Source of the DNA: Frankiaceae bacterium
GTDB taxonomy: Bacteria > Actinomycetota > Actinomycetes > JAVEEB01
DNA length: 8,499 nt
Assembly (NCBI GenBank): GCA_030840665.1
Contig: JAVEEB010000024.1
Coordinates: 1-8,499 of the forward strand
Direction of reading: 5' to 3'
Shown here: positions 1 to 6,063 of the stretch, piece by piece
Position numbering within the stretch: position 1 is the first letter of the stretch
How the letters are laid out: each line of letters opens with the position of its first letter
Position numbers and translations under genes: made by a program
The notes under the pieces: model-generated
What the model was told of the DNA's origin: nothing
What the model saw: only the letters and a program-made list of their open reading frames with translations
Database searches by the model: none

Positions 1-943
1 CCAGCAACGCGTTGTCGAGCACGACAGCGGCCGGGCCCTCGATGAGCTTCAGCGTCGCCAGCTGCGTCTCACCGAAGGCGTTCTTCACCGACGAACACAA
101 CCCGAGCAGGCCGACGACCTTGCCGCCCCGACCACGCAGGGGCATCGACAGGTACGTCGCCATCTCCGTCGTGTCGTCCTCGTCGTCGAGCAGCTCTTCC
201 GGGTCCGCAACGCGCGCGTCGAGCATGTCCGACGGGAACGGCATCCCGGTCAGCTGCGACATCGAGTCCGCCGCCGAGTCGAGGAACTGGTCGTACTCCA
301 ACCCGGAGCACTCCTTACCGACGCCGACGTAACCGACCTTCGCCTCATGCAGCAACACCATGGCCAGGTCGTAGTCGAGGAAGCGCCCGAGTACCTCGAG
401 CAACTTCGCGATCGAGTCCTCCAAGGACGCGCTCTCCGCAGCCAGCGAGATGATCTCGCCCTGCACGGACGCCTCGAACAGCTTGCGGTCGAGGATCTCG
501 CACACCCGCTGCAGGACGTCGTCGTCGGACAGGTCGACGGGGTCGGCCTTCAGGATGCGACCGCCCGGCGCCTTGGCCTTCGCGGCCGCCAGCACCTCGG
601 TCACCGCTGCCACCAGGTCGGGCGCCTCGAAGTCCTTCGACAGGTACTGGTCGGCACCCGCCTGCTTGCCCCAGTAACGATCGGAGGCGGCGTCGAGCGA
701 CGTCAGCAGGATGATCGGGATGTCCTTGGTCTGCCAGTCGTCCTTCAGGACTCGTGCAGCCACGTAGCCCGACACCCGCGGCATCTGCACGTCGAGCACG
801 ATCGCGTCCGGCATCTCCCGGAACACGGCCTGCACGGCCTGCAAACCGTCCTCGACGGCGATGACCTCGTACCCCTCCTTGGAGAGGACCGTGCTAACGA
901 TTTTGCGCAGCGTCGGGCTGTCGTCCGCACTGACTACTTTCAT
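1..943 (-). CDS. REC-GAF response regulator, C-terminus cut by the window edge
   Basis: This is a partial gene: 314 codons are visible and the reading frame is still open at base 1. Residues 1-120 form a CheY-type receiver domain. The acidic pair is Asp7-Asp8, the phosphoacceptor is Asp51 (in IVLDVQMPRVSG), followed by Thr81 (ILLTS) and Lys103 (YLSKDF). A linker leads to a GAF-like domain at about 172-313 (core 'YLSMPLRGRGGKVVGLLGLCS'-like strand pattern at 264-284). The ATG at 943 is chosen because it opens directly on the receiver and has AGGGG ten bases upstream. It lies 21 bases after the cheA stop, so it is almost certainly co-transcribed and is a likely phosphorylation target of that CheA. 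The output domain (GGDEF, phosphatase, kinase or none) would be off the left edge and cannot be seen. Confidence 0.9.
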   Translation of the reverse strand, partial: MKVVSADDSPTLRKIVSTVLSKEGYEVIAVEDGLQAVQAVFREMPDAIVLDVQMPRVSGYVAARVLKDDWQTKDIPIILLTSLDAASDRYWGKQAGADQYLSKDFEAPDLVAAVTEVLAAAKAKAPGGRILKADPVDLSDDDVLQRVCEILDRKLFEASVQGEIISLAAESASLEDSIAKLLEVLGRFLDYDLAMVLLHEAKVGYVGVGKECSGLEYDQFLDSAADSMSQLTGMPFPSDMLDARVADPEELLDDEDDTTEMATYLSMPLRGRGGKVVGLLGLCSSVKNAFGETQLATLKLIEGPAAVVLDNALL

Positions 944-964
944 GCGATGAACGCCCCTGCTGCG

Positions 965-3250
965 TCAGCGCCCGATGAGACGGCGGACCGTCTCCACGAG
1001 CGAGGTCTGGTCGAACTCCTGCTTGAACAGATACGCACTCGCGCCGGCCTCCAGGCCCTTGCGCTGGTCCTCATCCGTCTGGCACGAGGTCATGATGACG
1101 ACCGGCACGTTCTCCCAGCCTTTGGTACGCCGCACAGTGCGGGTGAGCGTGAACCCGTCCATGCCCGGCATCTCAACGTCAGTGAGTACGAGGTCGGCTA
1201 CCTCCGAGCCTAGCTTGCTGGCGGCCGCCATCCCGTCAACACACGTCTCGACCTGGTAGCCCGCGCCTTCGAGGATGACCCGCTCCAGCTCCCGTACGCC
1301 GAGTGAGTCCTCGGCGAGCAGGATCCGCGCCTTGCGCTGCCCGCCCTGCAGGTCCCGCTGCGACGGCACGTGGACGGGCGCGGGCAGGTGGCCGGCGACG
1401 CCCGTGATCTGGTCGCCGAGCTCCCGAAGGTCGAGCAGGCACACCACCGAACCGTCGGAGTCGATCGTCGCGCCGGTCACGAGCTGGAGTCGGCCGAGGA
1501 ACGGGCCGAGGTCCTTCACGACGAGCTCGAGCTCGCTCTCGAGCCGGTCGACGGCCCACGCCAGCTGCCGGTCGCCGTGTCGCGCGACGAGTGCCGCGCG
1601 GGGCACCCGCTCGCCGCCCACGCCGAGTGCGGCGCCGAGGTCGAGCAGCGGCACGTGCTGACCGTGGCGCAGGATCACCGGCGACCCGGCGACCATGTGA
1701 ATCTCCATGTCCTTCAGCGAAACGGACTCAACGACCGACGGCACCGGGATCGCATACAACTCGTCGGCAACGCGCGCCACCAGGCAGCGCAGCACACCGA
1801 GCGTCACGGGCAACGTCAACGCGAACGTCGAACCGAGGCCAGGTCGCGTCGTGACGGCGACGTGCCCGCCGAGCTCTTCAGCAGCTTCTTGTACGACGTC
1901 CAGCCCGACACCGCGACCCGAGGTCTCCGTGACTTCGTTGTTGGTCGAAAACGCCGGCAGGAAAAGCAGTTGCAACAGCGCCGGCCCGGACAACGTCGAG
2001 TCGGCGGGGATGAGCCCGACGTCGATCGCCTTGCGCCGTACAGAATTCTCGTCGATGCCGCGGCCGTCGTCGGCCACTTCGACGACGACGGTGCCGCCAG
2101 CAGAACGTGCAGACACTCGTACGACGGCCTGCGCCGGCTTGCCGGCGTGCCGGCGATCCGACGGCGACTCGCAACCGTGGTCGACCGCGTTGATGATCAG
2201 GTGTTTGAGCGCGTCGGCGATGCCGTCGAGGACCTGCTTGTCGAGCTCGACGTCCTCGCCCGTCATCTCGATGCGCACTTCCTTGCCCGTCGCGGTGGCG
2301 ACGTCGCGTGCGATGCGCGGCAGCGCGGCGAACACACGGCGCACCGGCACCATCGCCAGGCCCATCGCGCCGTCACGCACCTTCGCGACGTGACTGCGAT
2401 GGCCCTCCGAGAGCTCGCGCATCCCGCGCAGCTGACGTTGCAGGGAGTCCGTCAGCGAGACCATGCGGTGCACGGCCATCTCGACGGTCATCGGCAGTTC
2501 GCCGCCGTCGACCGAGTCGCGCAGGACCTTCGCCCAGCGTTGCTGTTCGGCGACGACCGTCAGGAGGCCGGCGGAGGTCTGCTCGACGCGGCGCGCGCCG
2601 AGCTCGGCCTCGCCGACGACGTCGAGGAGTTCATAGACCTTGTCCGCGGCGATGCGCATCGAGTCGACGAGACGCGGGTCGCGTGTGCGCGGTTCCTCGT
2701 CGTCCGCGGTGTCACTCACCGGGGCGGCGATGACGGGCGGTTCGACGCCTTCTTCGCCCGCGAGCACCCGCTTGAGCGCGACCACCACCGGCGCGAGGTC
2801 CTCGTCGGTGAGTTGCGGCGAGGCGCCCGGTATCGCCCGTGAGATGGCGTCGCAGGCGCTCAGCAGGAGTGTGACGACGTCCTTGCGTACACCGAACCGG
2901 CCGTCGCGCAACGCGCCCAGCAGGTCCTCGCAGTGGTGCGCGACATCGAGCACTCCACCCAGGCCCAGCATGCGAGCCGAGCCCTTGACGGTGTGGGCGT
3001 CACGGAAAAGCTTGGCGATGACCTGTTTCGGCGAGGGATTTCCCTCCAGCTGCAACAGGCCAGCCTGCAGCGACGCGAGACGCTCCTCGACCTCAGCCCG
3101 GAACGTCGCGATGAGATCGGGATCTTCGATCGTCCAGCTCGCCACGCTTGTGTGGTCGGCGCGAACAGGGGTCGCCTTGATGCCGTTCGGCGTATCGCTT
3201 GCTGTCGTGCCGCCGCCGCGAACGTGAGATCCGTCACTGTCGGAATACAC
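965..3250 (-). CDS. cheA: Chemotaxis histidine kinase CheA fused to a receiver domain
   Basis: This is a 761-residue cytoplasmic hybrid kinase. The HPt domain covers about 41-160, with phosphorylated His86 in DAHTVKGSARMLG. The dimerisation domain is about 190-300. The ATPase is about 335-480: N-box with Asn354 (LIINAVDHGCE), G1 DDGRGID at 394-400, F-box FLPAFST at 430-436, G2 GRGVGLD at 445-451. A CheW-like domain follows at about 485-618. The C-terminal receiver (641-758) has Glu647-Asp648, phosphoacceptor Asp691 (LTDVEMPG), Thr721 and Lys743. The linker between HPt and the dimerisation domain is only about 30 residues, so a P2 CheY-binding domain appears to be absent. The GTG at 3250 is the first start after an in-frame TGA, but its G-rich stretch lies only about one base upstream; the GTG at 3145 (residue 36) would still keep the whole HPt. 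Its stop is 21 bases before the REC-GAF gene, its probable partner. Confidence 0.96.
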   Translation of the reverse strand: MYSDSDGSHVRGGGTTASDTPNGIKATPVRADHTSVASWTIEDPDLIATFRAEVEERLASLQAGLLQLEGNPSPKQVIAKLFRDAHTVKGSARMLGLGGVLDVAHHCEDLLGALRDGRFGVRKDVVTLLLSACDAISRAIPGASPQLTDEDLAPVVVALKRVLAGEEGVEPPVIAAPVSDTADDEEPRTRDPRLVDSMRIAADKVYELLDVVGEAELGARRVEQTSAGLLTVVAEQQRWAKVLRDSVDGGELPMTVEMAVHRMVSLTDSLQRQLRGMRELSEGHRSHVAKVRDGAMGLAMVPVRRVFAALPRIARDVATATGKEVRIEMTGEDVELDKQVLDGIADALKHLIINAVDHGCESPSDRRHAGKPAQAVVRVSARSAGGTVVVEVADDGRGIDENSVRRKAIDVGLIPADSTLSGPALLQLLFLPAFSTNNEVTETSGRGVGLDVVQEAAEELGGHVAVTTRPGLGSTFALTLPVTLGVLRCLVARVADELYAIPVPSVVESVSLKDMEIHMVAGSPVILRHGQHVPLLDLGAALGVGGERVPRAALVARHGDRQLAWAVDRLESELELVVKDLGPFLGRLQLVTGATIDSDGSVVCLLDLRELGDQITGVAGHLPAPVHVPSQRDLQGGQRKARILLAEDSLGVRELERVILEGAGYQVETCVDGMAAASKLGSEVADLVLTDVEMPGMDGFTLTRTVRRTKGWENVPVVIMTSCQTDEDQRKGLEAGASAYLFKQEFDQTSLVETVRRLIGR

Positions 3251-3349
3251 GCCCCCGTAAGAAACTCATTACCTCTAGGACATGTCGATCAGGCATTGTC
3301 TGAGGCGAGGCCCCTCACCAGGGGGTCCACGACAGAAAGGAGGCAAGCG

Positions 3350-3502
3350 ATGCTCCACCCACTAGGAACGGCAGCCACGCTCGCCATGCACGCCAGCTAC
3401 GTCGAGAAGGTCAACGACGCCCTCGAACACGGCTTCGACAAGAACGCGATCGAGCTCGCTGCCGAATACGCAGCCGAGCTTGGACTCGTCCGCGTCGCCT
3501 GA
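3350..3502 (+). CDS. Small 50-residue protein of unknown function
   Basis: This short ORF on the plus strand is not recognised. It begins MLHPLGTAATLAMHASYVEK and ends with a predicted amphipathic helix (about residues 16-46, with Glu/Lys/Asp alternating with Val, Leu and Ala). There is no signal peptide, membrane segment or cysteine. The main support is the start: AAAGGAGG at 3336-3343 sits six bases before the ATG, the best ribosome binding site in the window. No minus-strand gene overlaps it, so it is not a coding shadow. It is divergent from cheA (99 bases between starts) and convergent with the 248-residue gene (only four bases between the two stops). The upstream frame is open back to about 2933, but that part is antisense to cheA and the binding site decides the ATG at 3350. 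Function could be regulatory; that is a guess from position only. Confidence 0.7.
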   Translation: MLHPLGTAATLAMHASYVEKVNDALEHGFDKNAIELAAEYAAELGLVRVA

Positions 3503-3506
3503 GGCG

Positions 3507-4253
3507 TCAGTAGCGGTCCCGGCCTAGAGCCCACCCGAGCACGCTCTGGTGGTCCCCGGTCAGCGTGAGGGGGGCGTCCGGACGCCACGGACCCCCGGAG
3601 ATGCGTCCGTCGCCGCCTTCACGGTCGGCGCTGTCGTCCAGGTCATCAGGAACAAGATCTGGTACGACGGCCAGGAGCTCATCCCGCGACATCACGAACG
3701 GCCCCTGCTCGTCGGCGTCGATCGCAAGGTCGACGTCGACGAGCGGGTAGTTCGTCAGGTGCACGGTCGCCGTGCCGTTGCCGCGTTGCATCCCTGGGAC
3801 GTCCAGCACCGCGATCACCGGCGCTGCACTGCCCAGCAGCACGGCGAACGCGTCGCCGACACTGCGGACCGGCGTCCACTCAGTGAGCCCCGCGGCCGTC
3901 GCTGCGGCGTCAGCGGCCGCGAGGAGCGCCCGCTCGTCCTCGACGAAGTAGTCGGCCCGCACGCGCACCGCGATCCACTGCTCGTCCGACGGCACGCCGC
4001 CCGTCATCGACACGTCGCCGACAACACCGACGTCCGTCTCCTCCTCGTCGTCGAGCTCCAGCTCCGGGGACCACGGCGCACTCTCGTCGAACTGCTCACC
4101 GAGCAACCGCTCGTATTCCACGGCGGCCTCCGCGCACGCGTCGTACGCGTCCATGGTCACTGTCGCTTCGGGGCCGTGCGCCCGCACCGCCTCGAGATGC
4201 ACGCGGGCCGTCGCCGCCACCGCGTCGAGCGCCCGGTCGATGTCCTCGCTCAT
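3507..4253 (-). CDS. Hypothetical acidic protein, 248 residues
   Basis: I do not recognise this protein. It is soluble in appearance, with no signal peptide or membrane helix. Residues 1-55 look helical (DIDRALDAVAATARVHLEAV), a strongly acidic stretch lies at about 70-75 (ELDDEEETD), and the middle (about 90-180) alternates strand-like segments (WIAVRVRADYFV, PVIAVLDVPGM, TATVHLTNYPLVDVDLAID) with a helix, suggesting a compact alpha/beta fold. A second acidic run is near 207-213 (DDLDDSADRE). The ATG at 4253 is chosen over an in-frame start at 4319 because GAGGAGAGG lies five bases upstream. It sits between the receptor gene (146 bases upstream, beyond a terminator-like hairpin) and the plus-strand small ORF, so it probably has its own promoter. 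A weak candidate -10 (CAGAGT, 4285-4290) is present. Its place between receptor and cheA hints at a chemosensory role, which is inference only. Confidence 0.85.
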   Translation of the reverse strand: MSEDIDRALDAVAATARVHLEAVRAHGPEATVTMDAYDACAEAAVEYERLLGEQFDESAPWSPELELDDEEETDVGVVGDVSMTGGVPSDEQWIAVRVRADYFVEDERALLAAADAAATAAGLTEWTPVRSVGDAFAVLLGSAAPVIAVLDVPGMQRGNGTATVHLTNYPLVDVDLAIDADEQGPFVMSRDELLAVVPDLVPDDLDDSADREGGDGRISGGPWRPDAPLTLTGDHQSVLGWALGRDRY

Positions 4254-4271
4254 CGTGCCTCTCCTCGCATC

Positions 4272-4295
4272 CGCGTGGGTCGACTCTGCCACGCG
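4272..4295. repeat. 7-bp inverted repeat upstream of the 248-residue gene
   Basis: CGCGTGG (4272-4278) and CCACGCG (4289-4295) are perfect inverted copies separated by ten bases that contain GTCGAC. The repeat ends 19 bases before the ATG at 4253, just upstream of its ribosome binding site. It could be an operator or a leader hairpin; nothing in the sequence decides between these. Confidence 0.4.
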
Positions 4296-4343
4296 AACCC
4301 CTCCGCGGGAAACCGCCAAACGACCCGCAGCGCGCCGGACATG

Positions 4344-4383
4344 CCAATGGGCCGTCGCGGCAGGTGTCGCGACGGCCCATTGG
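4344..4383 (-). terminator. Strong hairpin terminator after the chemoreceptor gene
   Basis: Perfect 16-bp arms (4344-4359, CCAATGGGCCGTCGCG, and its exact reverse complement at 4368-4383) enclose an eight-base loop. The hairpin starts 16 bases after the receptor stop codon. No run of U follows on the minus strand, so it would be a U-less terminator of the kind often proposed in actinobacteria, or a 3' end-protecting stem. It separates the receptor transcript from the 248-residue gene. Confidence 0.7.
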
Positions 4384-4399
4384 TGGCCCTGTTGCTTCG

Positions 4400-5941
4400 T
4401 TAGGTACGGAACTGCGAGATGGACGAGCGAAGTTCGCCGGCGAGCTGGTTGAGCTCCGCGGCGGCCGCGGCGGCCTGGCGGCTGCCGACGGCGTACTGGC
4501 GCGAGACATCCGACACGGCGGTCATTGCCGCCACGACCTGGTCGGACGCCGACCGCTGCTGCTGCGTGGCGATGGAGATCTCCTTCGCCGCCGTCGTCGT
4601 CTCGTCGACCATGCTCGAGATGCGCTCGAGGGCCTGCACGACATCGCGTGACAGGTCGGTGCCGGAACGCACTTCCTTGGCACCTTCCTCACTGGCGATG
4701 ATCGTGGCGTTCGTCTCCGCCTGGATCTCGGTGACGATCGCGGAGATCTGCCCCGCCGACTCTTGAGAGCGCTCGGCGAGCTTGCGCACTTCTGCTGCGA
4801 CGACTGCGAAACCACGACCGTGTTCGCCGGCGCGCGCCGCTTCGATCGCGGCGTTGAGGGCGAGCAGGTTCGTCTGGTCCGCAAGGTCGTCGATGACCTC
4901 GAGGATGCGGCCGATCTCCTGCGTCTTCTCACCGAGACCGAGGGCGCGGGCCGCGATCTGGTCGACGCGGTTAGCGATCGTGTCCATCGCGTTGACGCTC
5001 GCCGAGACGGCCTGGCGGCCCTGCTCGGCGTGCCGCAACGTCTCCGCCGCATAGCGGGCAACGGCTTCGGCGGTCTCGGCGATCTGCGCGGCGGTTGCCG
5101 CAAGTTCTTCAATCGTGGAAGTGGTCTCCGACACCGCGGAGGACTGTTCGGTCGCGCTGGCGGCGTGCTCCTCGGCCGTCGCGAGCAGCTCGCCGGCCGC
5201 GGCCGCGATCTGCTCACCGCCGCTGCGGATGCGATTGACGAGGCCACGCAGGTCGGTCAGCGTCTGGCCGAACGCGGTCGCCAGGTCGGCCAAGGCCTCG
5301 TTGTCGTCCGCGCGGATCTTCAGCTGGACGGCGAGGTTGCCGCTGGCCGCGGAAGCGAGGTCGTCGGTGAGTTCGATGACGCGGCGCTGCAGCTTGTCGT
5401 GGTCGTCGCGGGCGTGGCTACGGAGCCGGTTCAGCTCGCTGGTGATCGTGCTGCCGAACCACGCGATGAGCGCGAGCAGCGGCGGTACCAGAACGAGGGT
5501 GGTGAGCGTCTTCACGGACAGCGTGTGCGACAACAGCGCGGCGATGAACAGCGCACCGGCGGCACCGAGACCGAGGGCCAGCGTCGCAAGCCGGTGGACG
5601 AAGACCGCCGCGTAGAGCAGCGGCGGGATGTACAGGAGCCACAGCGGCACACTCGCGCCGCCGGTGACGGTCACCATCGCCGTGACGACGACGATCTGCA
5701 CCCCGGCCAAGCCGATCTGGTAGCCGTGCACGTTCTTGCGCACGTGCACGTTGGCGCCGTACACGAAGGGCAATGCGGTGATCGCCGCGGCGTTGAGCGC
5801 CGCGACACCGGCCCACAGCGCGAACGCCACGAGACCGACGGCTGTGTAATTCGACAGCACGATGACACCGATGACGGCCAGCGCGAGACTGCCCCACATC
5901 GCTGCAGAGCAGACGTGCGACAAGCGCTTGGAGAAGTCCAC
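4400..5941 (-). CDS. Methyl-accepting chemotaxis protein with a six-helix membrane input domain
   Basis: This is a 513-residue chemoreceptor. The N-terminal third is almost all membrane: helices at about 15-31, 35-57, 74-93, 98-115, 118-138 and 146-166, with Lys/Arg in the predicted cytoplasmic loops and no sizeable outside domain. A HAMP-like linker follows at about 170-238. The signalling domain has the conserved hairpin at 348-391 ([18 protein letters not shown], then [18 protein letters not shown]). Two segments fit the methylation consensus: [11 protein letters not shown] (261-271) and [11 protein letters not shown] (274-284); a near match is at 456-466. There is no CheR-docking pentapeptide at the C-terminus (ends SSISQFRT). 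The start is the GTG at 5941, with AGGAGG four bases upstream; further upstream the open frame is only the shadow of the CheW gene. It would signal through the neighbouring CheW-domain protein and CheA. The loop [12 protein letters not shown] resembles membrane domains of some sensor kinases, so it may sense a membrane-linked or redox cue (inference). Confidence 0.95.
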   Translation of the reverse strand: MDFSKRLSHVCSAAMWGSLALAVIGVIVLSNYTAVGLVAFALWAGVAALNAAAITALPFVYGANVHVRKNVHGYQIGLAGVQIVVVTAMVTVTGGASVPLWLLYIPPLLYAAVFVHRLATLALGLGAAGALFIAALLSHTLSVKTLTTLVLVPPLLALIAWFGSTITSELNRLRSHARDDHDKLQRRVIELTDDLASAASGNLAVQLKIRADDNEALADLATAFGQTLTDLRGLVNRIRSGGEQIAAAAGELLATAEEHAASATEQSSAVSETTSTIEELAATAAQIAETAEAVARYAAETLRHAEQGRQAVSASVNAMDTIANRVDQIAARALGLGEKTQEIGRILEVIDDLADQTNLLALNAAIEAARAGEHGRGFAVVAAEVRKLAERSQESAGQISAIVTEIQAETNATIIASEEGAKEVRSGTDLSRDVVQALERISSMVDETTTAAKEISIATQQQRSASDQVVAAMTAVSDVSRQYAVGSRQAAAAAAELNQLAGELRSSISQFRT

Positions 5942-5975
5942 GCGGCCTCCTGGTTGAAACAGCTTTACGCCGGAG

Positions 5976-6004
5976 CTATCGGGCGATCCGCCGCGATGCT
6001 GTAG
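5976..6004 (-). promoter_or_regulatory. Candidate FliA-type promoter of the chemoreceptor gene
   Basis: On the minus strand CTACAG (5999-6004), a 15-base spacer and CCCGATAG (5976-5983) resemble the motility sigma factor layout (TAAA, N15, GCCGATAA). Transcription would start near 5969, leaving a short leader before the GTG at 5941. The -10 part is a fair match and the -35 part is poor, so this is tentative. Confidence 0.25.
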
Positions 6005-6018
6005 GCCCAGTTGATCGC

Positions 6019-6042
6019 CGGGCCGACCAATTGTCCGGCCCG
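6019..6042 (-). terminator. Possible hairpin terminator after the CheW gene
   Basis: Seven-base arms CGGGCCG (6019-6025) and CGGCCCG (6036-6042) enclose ten bases. The hairpin lies about 22 bases after the CheW-domain gene stop and before the candidate receptor promoter. There is no U-run. It is a modest structure and may only reduce read-through to the receptor. Confidence 0.35.
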
Positions 6043-6063
6043 CCGGTCTGGGGGCGCGGCGAG

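Noticed and set aside
1370..2842. A 490-codon open frame on the plus strand opposite cheA
   Set aside because: The opposite frame encodes a complete CheA with all kinase motifs. The plus-strand product is Arg/His/Asp-rich with no motif, as expected for an antisense shadow in GC-rich DNA.
3251..3290. A sigma-70-type promoter for cheA (TAGAGG as -10 on the minus strand)
   Set aside because: No acceptable -35 at normal spacing was found, so it cannot be told apart from chance.
2933..3349. An N-terminal extension of the plus-strand small ORF
   Set aside because: This part is antisense to the start of cheA. The strong AAAGGAGG before the ATG at 3350 marks the real start.
3496..3506. A terminator between the two convergent stop codons
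   Set aside because: Only a four-base stem (CGCC/GGCG) with a three-base loop is present, and it has no U-run.
4254..4319. A 22-codon extension of the 248-residue protein
   Set aside because: No ribosome binding site precedes the start at 4319, while GAGGAGAGG precedes the ATG at 4253.
5942..6018. A riboswitch (for example c-di-GMP type) before the chemoreceptor
   Set aside because: A segment GGCGTAAAGC looked slightly similar to riboswitch cores, but the leader is short and lacks the paired stems and conserved loops of known classes.
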